From Avidesulfovibrio sp964369685 (GTDB taxonomy: Bacteria > Desulfobacterota > Desulfovibrionia > Desulfovibrionales > Desulfovibrionaceae), in NCBI GenBank assembly GCA_964369685.1, contig CAYJFB010000021.1:1-39091 (forward strand): 39,091 nucleotides of DNA, written 5' to 3'. The notes below the pieces were generated by a model that was given only the letters and a program-made list of their open reading frames with translations, made no database searches and was not told where the DNA came from. Within the stretch, counting starts at the first letter, position 1. Every line of letters starts with the position of its first letter. Positions 8,206 to 15,947 of the stretch are shown here, in pieces. The translations under genes were made by a program, and so were the position numbers.

Positions 8206-9513
8206 TTATAATACATATTTACTCAACTCTGCATTGTCACGCACATCCGCCAAACGTTCACAAACATACTCTGTATCAACAACAATTTCATCACCTTGAC
8301 GTTCAGGTGCGTCAAAGGCTATTTCTGAAAGAATTTTTTCCATAATTGTATGTAAACGTCTTGCGCCGATGTTTTCTTGTTGTGTGTTGACACTTTCGGC
8401 AAACGCCGCAACCTCTTTCAATCCTTCGTCGGTAAAACGAATGCGTACGTTTTCTGTCCCCAACAACGCTTCATATTGTCCTGTCAAGGCATTATTCGGT
8501 TCTGTAAGTATTCTGTAAAATTCTTTTTTTCCGAGTGGTTCGAGTTCTGTCCGCAACGGGAATCGTCCTTGCAGTTCCGGAATGAGATCGGAGGGTTTTG
8601 ACATGTGAAACGCTCCCGCAGCAATGAACAAAATGTGATCTGTTCGTACCATACCGTGTTTGGTATTTACCGTACTGCCTTCAACAATAGGCAACAGGTC
8701 ACGCTGTACGCCTTCACGTGAAACGTCAGTATTGCGTTGTGTTGTCCCACCGGCAACTTTATCAATTTCATCAATAAAAACAATACCCATTTGTTCTACG
8801 CGTTCACGAGCCATGTCAAGAATTTTGTCTTCATCCATGAGTTTACTTGTTTCGTCTTCAAGGATGTGTTTCCACGCCGTACCGACATTCATGCGTCGTT
8901 TGTGTTTTTTTTCAGGAAAGAAACGGCTCAATGCGTCCTGCATCTGATTGCCCATTTGTTCCATGCCCGGCATATGAAGCATATTGATTTGTGGTGCCTG
9001 TTCTCGCACTTCGGTTTCCACTTCGCGATCGTTGAGATGGCCTTGACGAAACAATGTACGCAGTTTTTCACGTGTCCCTTCACGGTTATCACCGTGTGAA
9101 GATGGCAACAACAAATCAAGCAAGCGTTCTTCGGCAGCGGTATTTGCTTTTTCTTGAACTTTGGCGCTTTCTTCTTCACGGATCAGAGCGATACCAATTT
9201 CCATAAGGTCGCGGATCATTGATTCTACATCACGTCCAACATAGCCCACTTCAGTATATTTTGTTGCCTCAACCTTAATAAACGGCGCTTGGCACAATTT
9301 TGCAAGGCGTCGTGCTATTTCTGTTTTTCCAACGCCCGTAGGCCCCATCATAATAATATTTCTTGGAGCAATTTCTTCACGCACTGCAGGATCAAGACGT
9401 TGTCGACGCCAACGATTGCGTATTGCAATAGCTACCATGCGTTTAGCTTGTTCTTGCCCGATAATGTATTTATCCAATTCAGCCACTATTTCACGAGGCG
9501 TCAATTCGCTCAT
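8206..9513 (-). CDS. hslU: ATP-dependent protease ATPase subunit HslU (ClpY)
   Basis: The 435-residue AAA+ unfoldase feeds substrates to the HslV peptidase. It carries Walker A GPTGVGKT (57-64), the GYVG pore motif (90-93), Walker B IVFIDEID (244-251) and the C-terminal sensor region, and ends in KYVL, the tail type that docks into HslV. The ATG at 9513 gives the family N-terminus and has AAGGTGG upstream; an in-frame upstream extension would add 55 non-conserved residues. No hslV lies in the flanking sequence, so the partner must be encoded elsewhere. The gene lies downstream of the CgeB-like gene on the same strand, 133 nt away. Confidence 0.97.
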   Translation of the reverse strand: MSELTPREIVAELDKYIIGQEQAKRMVAIAIRNRWRRQRLDPAVREEIAPRNIIMMGPTGVGKTEIARRLAKLCQAPFIKVEATKYTEVGYVGRDVESMIRDLMEIGIALIREEESAKVQEKANTAAEERLLDLLLPSSHGDNREGTREKLRTLFRQGHLNDREVETEVREQAPQINMLHMPGMEQMGNQMQDALSRFFPEKKHKRRMNVGTAWKHILEDETSKLMDEDKILDMARERVEQMGIVFIDEIDKVAGGTTQRNTDVSREGVQRDLLPIVEGSTVNTKHGMVRTDHILFIAAGAFHMSKPSDLIPELQGRFPLRTELEPLGKKEFYRILTEPNNALTGQYEALLGTENVRIRFTDEGLKEVAAFAESVNTQQENIGARRLHTIMEKILSEIAFDAPERQGDEIVVDTEYVCERLADVRDNAELSKYVL

Positions 9514-9646
9514 GACATTTCCACCTTTTATTGTATTAAAATCATCTATTAAAGAACGAATATTACTATAAAACCGTTTCATGAAAAAACAAGAGCAGAA
9601 AAAGTTCTTTTCTTTAAAATATACATTCAAGAGAAATGATTGTTTG

Positions 9647-11239
9647 TTATTGGATATGATTGAGTATTTCTTGTACACGATGCTGATAAGTATGGTGACT
9701 CAATAAGTGCTGTTGCCACGCAAAAGACAGTTCGTGACGTAATGCGGTATCACGATGTACATGCGATAATCGTGCTTGAAGCGTTGTAGGATTGGAAACA
9801 TTCATTAATTCTGTAAGGTATCGAGGAAAAATATCCAAACCTGCCGTAGCGTCCGAAAGCAAAAAACCACCGGACATCCAAACATCAAAATGACGTTGAG
9901 TCAGTGCTTTTGGTAAAAGTAGACTGGTGACATTGAGGGTAACGGTTGCCGAAGCATAGAGAGTCGGTAATGTTGTATAATAATCAACAGGATTTCGTAT
10001 AGTCACCTGCGTTGGTAAAAGTGTTTGCCAATTTTGATCTCCGTAGACGGTCAGGTTGTGGTTTGCCGCTGCAATCAACCAAGCTGTACGGCGTTTTTGT
10101 GCACAAATTTCAGCTCCAAAACCGACTTTTCGAATTTGAGTTTCAGGCCATAAACGTGTTAATCCAAGTTTTTTTTCCCACCATTGGGCGTGTGGCAGTT
10201 CTTTGCCTTGTCCTTCAAGAGATAGCAACATCTCAGCATATTCCAACAAAATGTCTGGAACAGTACAACCTGCAAAAAAATGTGCTTTATCGGGAAACGC
10301 ACTGCGACCGACAAATAGTGTTTCTATATCATTTGTATGTTTTTTTTGCTCAAAAGCGTTGCGTGTTTCTGTAGCAGTATACCATGCCGCAAGCGGTAAA
10401 AAATGAGCGTGCTTGGCTCCATGTTGACGTAATGGTTCGACGAACGAGCAATCTGTAACAAAAAGATATAACGAACGCCACCATGGTAAACGTATTCGAG
10501 ATAATACATGCCATGGATTATCAACAAACCATACAGCAACAGGCACATCACAGGCTTGCAAAATATTTGCTATTTTTCCGTATTTGTCTAGCCCCCGTAA
10601 ATTTATCGTGCAATAAAGAGCAGGGCGGCCTTCACGCAATACTGTCATGAGAGCGTCGGGATCTTGTGGCTCAATACGAACAGGAACATATCCCGATGCG
10701 GCAAATGCGGCTTCCAGTTCCAAAGTGAGTAAATCACCTGTTGTTCCGGGCAATATAACACGATTGTCTCTGAAATGTGTAGTAGGCATGTTTCCATCAT
10801 AAAGGATCTGTACACGCACGTGACCTAACAATGAACTCCAAAAAGAAGGAAAAAATTGTTCACCTGCCTTATACAGCCATATGGCTGAGTATTGTTTCAA
10901 ATCAAAAGGGGATTTTTTTTCGGTTTGTTGTACAAACTGACATATGTTTGAAGAGTCCTGTTGCCACTCCTCAAAAACATGAAGATGCTGTTTGAGCATT
11001 TCTGGAGCTTCAATCCATGTACAGAATAATTTTTCTGAGACAGATAATCTGTTTTTTGCATATTCTTCTTTGATCAGTGTTGTCAGTGTTGCTGCTTCAG
11101 TACCCAGTCCCAAAAATAAAATCTTTTTTCCTGTTCCGCGCCATAAGCATTCAAAAGCATCTAAACCACTATACAGTGTGCGCTTTTGTCCTGTTTCATC
11201 ATAAACGACATGGCGTAGGGGAAGGTTGTTGCTGAACAT
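9647..11239 (-). CDS. CgeB-like glycosyltransferase
   Basis: The 530-residue protein resembles CgeB/DUF3880 proteins with a GT-B fold. Residues about 37-50 form a GKKILFLGLGTEA nucleotide-fold start. The central region contains VAVWFVDNPWHVLSR, a typical DUF3880-type segment, and the C-terminal part ends with the PKALTQRHFDVWMSGGFLLSD stretch seen in CgeB-like proteins, where a conserved acidic/glycine loop binds the sugar nucleotide. In related bacteria such genes often act on flagellin or surface glycans; the acceptor here is unknown. An AAAAGG motif lies upstream of the ATG at rather long spacing. Its promoter region faces that of rlmE. Confidence 0.75.
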   Translation of the reverse strand: MFSNNLPLRHVVYDETGQKRTLYSGLDAFECLWRGTGKKILFLGLGTEAATLTTLIKEEYAKNRLSVSEKLFCTWIEAPEMLKQHLHVFEEWQQDSSNICQFVQQTEKKSPFDLKQYSAIWLYKAGEQFFPSFWSSLLGHVRVQILYDGNMPTTHFRDNRVILPGTTGDLLTLELEAAFAASGYVPVRIEPQDPDALMTVLREGRPALYCTINLRGLDKYGKIANILQACDVPVAVWFVDNPWHVLSRIRLPWWRSLYLFVTDCSFVEPLRQHGAKHAHFLPLAAWYTATETRNAFEQKKHTNDIETLFVGRSAFPDKAHFFAGCTVPDILLEYAEMLLSLEGQGKELPHAQWWEKKLGLTRLWPETQIRKVGFGAEICAQKRRTAWLIAAANHNLTVYGDQNWQTLLPTQVTIRNPVDYYTTLPTLYASATVTLNVTSLLLPKALTQRHFDVWMSGGFLLSDATAGLDIFPRYLTELMNVSNPTTLQARLSHVHRDTALRHELSFAWQQHLLSHHTYQHRVQEILNHIQ

Positions 11240-11271
11240 AAAATGTAAACCTTTTTAGTAAAGTTTTTATA

Positions 11272-11290
11272 TTTAAAGTAAAACTTTAAA
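11272..11290. promoter_or_regulatory. TTTAAAGT palindrome upstream of the CgeB-like gene
   Basis: TTTAAAGT (11272-11279) and ACTTTAAA (11283-11290) form a perfect 8-bp inverted repeat around AAA, 33 nt upstream of the start codon. Similar half-sites recur upstream of ychF, so it may be an operator. Confidence 0.3.
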
Positions 11291-11497
11291 TAATATTTTT
11301 TAATATGATTTTTAAAAATAATAAAATTTACTTTTAAAGTGTTTCTTTTAATATGCGCACTCATTATTTTTGATTTTTTACATTTAAATATTTACTTTTT
11401 GTTTTTACAAGTTCCTCTTTTTGAGAACAAGAGAAAAATGAAACAATATTTGTAGATATGCAAGGGGTACGAGTATATTCTTTTTTATAATTTGTTT

Positions 11498-11526
11498 TTG
11501 ACCGGTTTCTATTAAGTCTATATAGT
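11498..11526 (+). promoter_or_regulatory. Candidate sigma70 promoter of rlmE-yebC-ruvC
   Basis: TTGACC (11498-11503) and TATAGT (11521-11526) are 17 nt apart, close to consensus. The -10 lies within a 9-bp tandem repeat, AGTCTATAT twice (11515-11532). The 5' UTR would be about 65 nt. Confidence 0.65.
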
Positions 11527-11598
11527 CTATATAAAGATTGGGTCTTATTTTGTGCTGGTAAATATTTTTATTTCATGCTAAAGATACAAGGTTAGATT

Positions 11599-12219
11599 AT
11601 GAAACAATACCGTGATCACTATTTTATGAAAGCCAAGCGTGAGAATTATCCTGCGCGTTCGGTTTATAAACTCAAAGAAATTGATGCTCGTTTTCGCATA
11701 TTCAAGCAAGGCATGAAAGTGTTAGATCTTGGTGCGGCTCCGGGATCATGGTCTCTTGGTGCAGCTGAACGAGTGGGTTTTGGTGGAAAAATTATTTCAT
11801 GTGATATACAAACAACAGATACTATTTTTCCCAAACAAGTGGCTTTTTACCAAGAGGACGTGTTTTGTCGTTCAGCGGTTTTTGAAGAAAAACTTCAAGA
11901 AATCGGTGCGTTTGATGTTGTTATGAGCGATATGGCTCCGCAAACAACAGGTACAAAATTTACCGATCAAGCGCGTTCTTTGGAGCTTTGTTTAGAAGCG
12001 TTGGTTGTGGCAGAAACATATTTGGCTCCAGGCGGAAGTTTTATTGTTAAAATATTCATGGGGCCGGATATTATGGAGCTTTTGTCGGCTATGCGTCGTG
12101 TTTTTACACGAGTGACGGCTTTTAAGCCCAAAAGTTCACGAGTTGAAAGTAAAGAAACGTTTTATGTTGGTCTGGGATTTAAAGGCCAAACAAAAGATTC
12201 CCAAATACAGGAGCGCTAA
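11599..12219 (+). CDS. rlmE: 23S rRNA 2'-O-methyltransferase RlmE (RrmJ/FtsJ)
   Basis: The 206-residue enzyme methylates the 2'-OH of the A-loop uridine (U2552 in E. coli numbering) of 23S rRNA in the 50S subunit. The YPARSVYKL motif, the SAM-binding LDLGAAPGSWS motif and the K-D-K-E tetrad (Lys24, Asp111 in SDMAP, Lys151 in FIVKIF, Glu186 in SKETF) are all present. It is first in an apparent operon: yebC begins 3 nt after its stop codon. Its promoter is predicted at 11498-11526. Confidence 0.96.
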   Translation: MKQYRDHYFMKAKRENYPARSVYKLKEIDARFRIFKQGMKVLDLGAAPGSWSLGAAERVGFGGKIISCDIQTTDTIFPKQVAFYQEDVFCRSAVFEEKLQEIGAFDVVMSDMAPQTTGTKFTDQARSLELCLEALVVAETYLAPGGSFIVKIFMGPDIMELLSAMRRVFTRVTAFKPKSSRVESKETFYVGLGFKGQTKDSQIQER

Positions 12220-12222
12220 GAC

Positions 12223-12957
12223 ATGGCCGGACACAGTAAGTGGGCAAATATTCAACACCGTAAAGGACGCCAAGACGCCAAACGCGGCAAAGAATTCACT
12301 AAGGCTGCCAAGGAAATTATCATTGCTGCCAAGGGTGGTGGTGATCCTGCGGGTAACTCGCGTTTGCGTGCAGCCATTGCTGCAGCCAAGTCTGTTAATC
12401 TACCCAAAGATAAAATTGAAGCTGCTATTCGTAAAGGCACAGGACAAGATGCCGGCGGCGACATTGTTGAAGTGGTTTATGAAGGTTATGCTCCCGGTGG
12501 TGTTGCTGTGCTTGTAGAATGTGCGACAGATAACCGTAATCGTACCGTTGCTGAAGTACGCCATTTAATGTCCAAGGGTGGTGGGTCTATGGGGGCTGCC
12601 GGTTCTGTTGCTTGGATGTTTGAACGTAAAGGTGTTATTATTCTTGATAACACAAAATATACAGAAGACGCCGTCATGGAAGTGGCTCTTGAAGCGGGTG
12701 CCGATGATATTCAAAGTGAAGGCGATTCTTGGGAAATACAAACAAATCTCAGTGACTTTGCCGCTGTGCGCGACGCTTTTGAATCTACAGGTTTAGAAAT
12801 GCTTTCTGCGGAATTGGCTCAAATCCCTACAAATCTTGTAGCAGTGGATGCCGAAACCGGCGCAAAGGTTCTTCGGTTTCTTGATCTTTTGGAAGATAAT
12901 GATGATGTGCAAAATGTCTATTCCAATGCCGACTTCCCTGACGATATGGCTTTGTAG
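12223..12957 (+). CDS. yebC: YebC/PmpR-family protein
   Basis: The 244-residue protein begins MAGHSKWANIQHRKGRQDAK, diagnostic of the family, and has the usual three-domain length. Family members have been described as transcriptional regulators and, more recently, as ribosome-associated factors that ease translation through proline stretches; which applies here is not visible. The start follows the rlmE stop by 3 nt, with an AGGAG motif inside the end of rlmE, implying translational coupling. ruvC follows 14 nt later, a common arrangement. Confidence 0.95.
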   Translation: MAGHSKWANIQHRKGRQDAKRGKEFTKAAKEIIIAAKGGGDPAGNSRLRAAIAAAKSVNLPKDKIEAAIRKGTGQDAGGDIVEVVYEGYAPGGVAVLVECATDNRNRTVAEVRHLMSKGGGSMGAAGSVAWMFERKGVIILDNTKYTEDAVMEVALEAGADDIQSEGDSWEIQTNLSDFAAVRDAFESTGLEMLSAELAQIPTNLVAVDAETGAKVLRFLDLLEDNDDVQNVYSNADFPDDMAL

Positions 12958-12971
12958 TTTCTGTTTTTCTC

Positions 12972-13463
12972 ATGGACATAACAGTACTTGGTATTGATCC
13001 AGGTTCGCGCAATACAGGGTGGGGTATTGTTCGTGAGCGGTCTGGGGTATTGCAGTTGGTTGCATGTGGTGTGTTGCGACCACCGACACAAGGTGCTTTT
13101 GCCGATCGCTTGGCCTACTTGTTTCATGGTTTGCAAAGAATTATTCAAACACATGAGCCGCAAGAATCTGCTATTGAACAGGTTTTTGCAGGACGTAATC
13201 CTGCATCGGCGTTAAAACTTGGACAGGCTCGTGGTGCGGCTTGTGTAGCTTGTGCATCCTGTGGTGTATCGGTACGGGATATTGAACCACGGCTTATAAA
13301 GCAAACGCTTGTTGGTACGGGGTCTGCAGATAAAGAGCAAGTAGCCTTTATGGTTGCGCGTCTTCTTGGACAAAAAGCCCATTGGCCTTTGGACGTTTCT
13401 GACGCTCTGGGCGTTGCGGTTTGCCATTTAACCTTACGTCGTTTTGAATCTCGCATATCGTAA
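12972..13463 (+). CDS. ruvC: Holliday junction resolvase RuvC
   Basis: The 163-residue endonuclease resolves Holliday junctions with RuvAB. The acidic catalytic residues are Asp9 (GIDPG), Glu69 (AIEQVF), Asp141 and Asp144 (DVSDALGVAVCH), matching E. coli D7, E66, D138 and D141. It follows yebC by 14 nt without a clear Shine-Dalgarno site, so it may depend on coupling. ruvA and ruvB are not in the window. A strong terminator follows at 13545-13585. Confidence 0.95.
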   Translation: MDITVLGIDPGSRNTGWGIVRERSGVLQLVACGVLRPPTQGAFADRLAYLFHGLQRIIQTHEPQESAIEQVFAGRNPASALKLGQARGAACVACASCGVSVRDIEPRLIKQTLVGTGSADKEQVAFMVARLLGQKAHWPLDVSDALGVAVCHLTLRRFESRIS

Positions 13464-13544
13464 ATTTTCGGGAGCAGAACGTCTGTGGATAGGTTTAAAC
13501 CGTTTTTTTCTGACTCTTTTTTCTTGTTGCTATATATTGTTGTG

Positions 13545-13585
13545 AAAAGCGAGTTGTGTCATGCTCTATGATGCAACTCGCTTTT
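13545..13585 (+). terminator. Rho-independent terminator after ruvC
   Basis: AAAAGCGAGTTG (13545-13556) pairs with CAACTCGCTTTT (13574-13585), a perfect 12-bp stem whose 3' arm ends in TTTT. It ends the rlmE-yebC-ruvC transcript and separates it from ychF. Confidence 0.8.
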
Positions 13586-13649
13586 AAATAATAATGGACG
13601 AGGATAAAAACAAGTAACTTTTTGAATAAGAACTTTTTGTTAACATATT

Positions 13650-13727
13650 TAAAGTTTAATGTTGTACTTTATATTTAAAACATTAAAACCTAAATATTAG
13701 AGGTTGATATTTTAAATATAAACTTTA
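13650..13727. repeat. AT-rich inverted half-sites upstream of ychF
   Basis: TAAAGTTTA (13650-13658) and its reverse complement TAAACTTTA (13719-13727) flank about 60 nt of AT-rich DNA ahead of ychF. They resemble the TTTAAAGT motifs at 11272-11290. The remaining sequence of 13586-13775 must hold the ychF promoter, but no convincing -35/-10 pair stands out. Confidence 0.3.
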
Positions 13728-13775
13728 ATTTTGTTTTAGACATCTTTATATCTTTTAAAGATAACGGAGACGCAC

Positions 13776-14873
13776 ATGGCTTTGAGTATTGGTATTGTCG
13801 GATTACCTAATGTGGGTAAGTCAACTTTGTTTAACGCCCTGACCAAAGCACAAAATGCTCAGGCTGCTAATTATCCTTTTTGTACTATTGAACCTAACAA
13901 GGCGACAGTACCGGTACCCGATGATAGACTTGATGCGTTAAACGGTATTGTTAATCCTCGTAAAAGCATTCAAACAACTGTTGATTTTATTGATATTGCA
14001 GGCTTGGTGCGTGGTGCTAGTAAAGGGGAGGGACTCGGCAATCAGTTTTTGGGAAATATTCGAGAGTGTGCCGCGATTTTACAAGTGGTGCGTTGTTTTG
14101 AAGATGAAAACATTACACATGTAGATGGTGATGTTGATCCTTTGCGCGATATAGAAACCATTGAAACGGAATTGCTTTTGGCTGATATTCAAAGTGTAAC
14201 CAAGCGTCTTGAACGTCTGCGTCGTGTCCGTGGTGATAAAGCTTCACAAGCGGCTGCCGATGAACTTGAACGGCTTGTAAATCATTTGAATGATGGGCAA
14301 TCTGCAGCAACGTTTGTTGCCAAGGAAAGCGAACTTTTTCAAACAACATGGAATGAATTAGGGCTGCTATCTGCAAAGACAATTATTTATTGTGCCAATG
14401 TTGATGAAGATGGTTTGACAGAAGACAATGATGCTGTTCGAGCGTTGCGTGGTTTAGCTGAATCACGTAACGCTGAAACCGTTGTCATCTGTGCAAGACT
14501 TGAAGAAGAACTTCAAGGATTATCCGATGAAGAACAGCTTGAGATGTTATCGTCGTATGGAGTTCAAGAAAGCGGTCTTGTAAGGGTTATTCATTCAGGT
14601 TATCAAGCATTGGGCTTGATAAGTTATTTTACTGTAGGTGAAAAAGAAAATCGAGCGTGGACGATTCAAAGAGGATGGAGAGCACCTCAAGCTGCAGGTG
14701 TTATTCATACAGATTTTGAACGTGGATTCATTCGTGCTGAAGTTATTGCATTTGATGATTTTATGCTTCATAAAGCTGAAGCGGCATGTCGCACCGCCGG
14801 TGTTTTAAGAACTGAAGGAAAAGAATACGAAGTAAAAGACGGTGATATTATGCATTTTCTGTTTAATGTATAA
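13776..14873 (+). CDS. ychF: Redox-responsive ATPase/GTPase YchF (Obg family)
   Basis: The 365-residue P-loop protein starts MALSIGIVGLPNVGKST; the Walker A motif is residues 9-17. An FIDIAGLVRGASKGEGLGNQFL stretch (G3 region, here split by the family's typical pattern) and a C-terminal TGS-type domain (about 280-365, ending FLFNV) follow. YchF hydrolyses ATP better than GTP and associates with ribosomes; in E. coli it represses oxidative-stress responses. The start has GGAG about 8 nt upstream. It is probably transcribed alone, as terminator-like hairpins lie on both sides. Confidence 0.96.
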   Translation: MALSIGIVGLPNVGKSTLFNALTKAQNAQAANYPFCTIEPNKATVPVPDDRLDALNGIVNPRKSIQTTVDFIDIAGLVRGASKGEGLGNQFLGNIRECAAILQVVRCFEDENITHVDGDVDPLRDIETIETELLLADIQSVTKRLERLRRVRGDKASQAAADELERLVNHLNDGQSAATFVAKESELFQTTWNELGLLSAKTIIYCANVDEDGLTEDNDAVRALRGLAESRNAETVVICARLEEELQGLSDEEQLEMLSSYGVQESGLVRVIHSGYQALGLISYFTVGEKENRAWTIQRGWRAPQAAGVIHTDFERGFIRAEVIAFDDFMLHKAEAACRTAGVLRTEGKEYEVKDGDIMHFLFNV

Positions 14874-14888
14874 TATTTTTTATTTTTT

Positions 14889-14909
14889 CTGGGGGAATAA
14901 TTCCCCCAG
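14889..14909 (+). terminator. GC-rich hairpin after ychF
   Basis: CTGGGGGAAT (14889-14898) is mirrored by ATTCCCCCAG (14900-14909) around one base. It lies 15 nt past the ychF stop but lacks a following T-run. The CTGGGGG/CCCCCAG pair recurs at 33152-33173 and, in a weaker form, at 7314-7354, always near gene ends. Confidence 0.5.
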
Positions 14910-14924
14910 ACCCCTTGTTTCTGC

Positions 14925-14981
14925 TGTGCCATTCTGCTGTTTTCTCGTCGCGTTGCTTTGAGAAAACAGCAGAATGGCACA
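14925..14981. repeat. Perfect 22-bp inverted repeat
   Basis: Arms 14925-14946 and 14960-14981 are perfect reverse complements with a 13-nt loop. The arms start TGTGCCATTCTGCTG and are mixed-composition, so this is not an AT-rich coincidence. It sits between convergent ychF and the ABM monooxygenase gene, without a T-run. Confidence 0.8.
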
Positions 14982-15057
14982 ACAGCGTTGCAATATTGCT
15001 CTGAGAGTTTTGTTATCAAAAAATTAACTGATAAAATAAAGTCAGAGTAAAAGAGCT

Positions 15058-15348
15058 TTAGGCGATAGTTGTCATTTCATGAATGATAAACTCTTCAACA
15101 GCGCCATCTGTTGCTTGCATGTATTCTGCCAGGTTTGGATTGTTCATATGTTTTTGCCACAGTTCACGGGTTGCCCATTGTTCATAAAACAGAAAAACAG
15201 CGGGGTCTGTGTTGTCTTGATGCAAATCGTATTGAATACAACCTTCTTCTTTTCTTGTTGGTTCAATCAGTTTTAAGAGTTCTTTTTTTACAAGTTCAGT
15301 TTTGTCAGTTTTTGTTTTTATTTTTGCAACGATGATGAGTGTATTCAT
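15058..15348 (-). CDS. Antibiotic biosynthesis monooxygenase (ABM/YgiN-like) family protein
   Basis: The 96-residue protein fits the small dimeric ABM alpha+beta barrel family: IVAKIKTK strand, an EPTRKEEGCIQYDLHQD motif (about 29-45) and a FLFYEQWATRELWQKHMNNP motif (about 52-71). Some members, such as YgiN, oxidise quinols; others act on polyketides or are stress-linked. Substrate is unknown here and no biosynthetic cluster adjoins it. An AAAGGAG motif lies upstream of the ATG. It is apparently transcribed alone. Confidence 0.85.
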   Translation of the reverse strand: MNTLIIVAKIKTKTDKTELVKKELLKLIEPTRKEEGCIQYDLHQDNTDPAVFLFYEQWATRELWQKHMNNPNLAEYMQATDGAVEEFIIHEMTTIA

Positions 15349-15481
15349 AAGATAAGGCTCCTTTATGTTGTGAATGTTTTTGTGACCTTTTTTTTTACTT
15401 TTGACAAGAACTGATTGTTTTAGAGCTTTTATTAAATTTCTGATTTTTTAAAAAAAATATTTAAATTTTTACATTAAGAAT

Positions 15482-15516
15482 AAATCACATTAGAAGTATT
15501 ATTTTAAATGTGATTT
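15482..15516. repeat. 10-bp inverted repeat
   Basis: AAATCACATT (15482-15491) and AATGTGATTT (15507-15516) are perfect arms with a 15-nt spacer. The half-sites point the opposite way from a CRP site, so it is better read as a stem-loop or an unknown operator. Confidence 0.4.
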
Positions 15517-15766
15517 GTTAAATTTTAAAGATAAACAGGTAAAGTATTTTTTTCATCTTTTATTTTTCTTTAAATTTTATACAAATATGGTTTTGTGAAT
15601 TTTTTAAACAATATTAATAAAATTGAGAATAAAAAATAGCTATTAGAGCTTGTAAAAAAACGCGAATATCTAACTAAATCATAAAAACAGAAAAAGTGAA
15701 AAGGGGATAGAAGGGGGGATGCAGAGAAGGGGCCCCAGGGGCGCGTTGCCGTGTGCCCCATATCGG

Positions 15767-15796
15767 GAAGCGATTTAAAATTATTTTTGTTTTTTT
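15767..15796 (+). repeat. Direct repeat, left copy beside the gap
   Basis: It reads GAAGCGATTTAAAATTATTT and onward into T-rich sequence. It matches 15911-15940 except for a few bases and lies 26 nt left of the N run. Confidence 0.65.
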
Positions 15797-15822
15797 TTTT
15801 TTTATATTTGTTTTGTTTTACA

Positions 15823-15832
15823 NNNNNNNNNN
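15823..15832. other. Assembly gap (10 N)
   Basis: Ten ambiguous bases join two contigs. The flanks contain a long T homopolymer and related repeats, a likely cause of the assembly break. The real length of missing sequence is not given by the N count. Confidence 0.98.
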
Positions 15833-15910
15833 ATAAAACTTTAATGTTTTTTTGTTGGTGTTAGTCCGCTCTGTTCACTTCTTTGGGTTTTCCTTTGCGC
15901 CCCTTCTCTG

Positions 15911-15940
15911 GAAGCTATTTAAAATTATTTTTCTTTTATT
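15911..15940 (+). repeat. Direct repeat, right copy beside the gap
   Basis: It reads GAAGCTATTTAAAATTATTT and onward, the second copy of 15767-15796, at the 3' end of typA. The preceding CCCCTTCTCTG (15900-15910) is the exact reverse complement of CAGAGAAGGGG at 15722-15732, on the other side of the gap. Confidence 0.65.
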
Positions 15941-15947
15941 TTTTATT

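Larger units (their letters stand above)
11240..11598. other. Divergent intergenic region, CgeB-like gene / rlmE
   Basis: AT-rich DNA with no supportable gene. It holds a good sigma70 promoter for rlmE (11498-11526) and several copies of a TTTAAAGT-type motif, including a 19-bp palindrome near the CgeB-like gene start. Confidence 0.6.
15349..15947. other. 599-nt gene-free region with assembly gap
   Basis: AT-rich DNA between typA and the ABM gene. It contains a 10-bp inverted repeat (15482-15516), an abrupt G/C-rich island with G-runs (15703-15741), the N gap, and a direct repeat on both sides of the gap. I find no supportable gene. The gap means that its true length and content are unknown. 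Confidence 0.7.

Noticed and set aside
9514..9678. N-terminal extension of HslU
   Set aside because: The in-frame extension is Lys/Phe-rich, has no family similarity, and the ATG at 9513 has a proper ribosome site.
14925..14981. Insertion sequence or CRISPR
   Set aside because: There is one inverted repeat pair only, with no transposase, no target duplication visible and no repeat-spacer series. The window contains no CRISPR array.
15482..15516. CRP/FNR-type binding site
   Set aside because: The half-sites are in the reverse order (TCACA...TGTGA) of a CRP consensus and the spacing is wrong.
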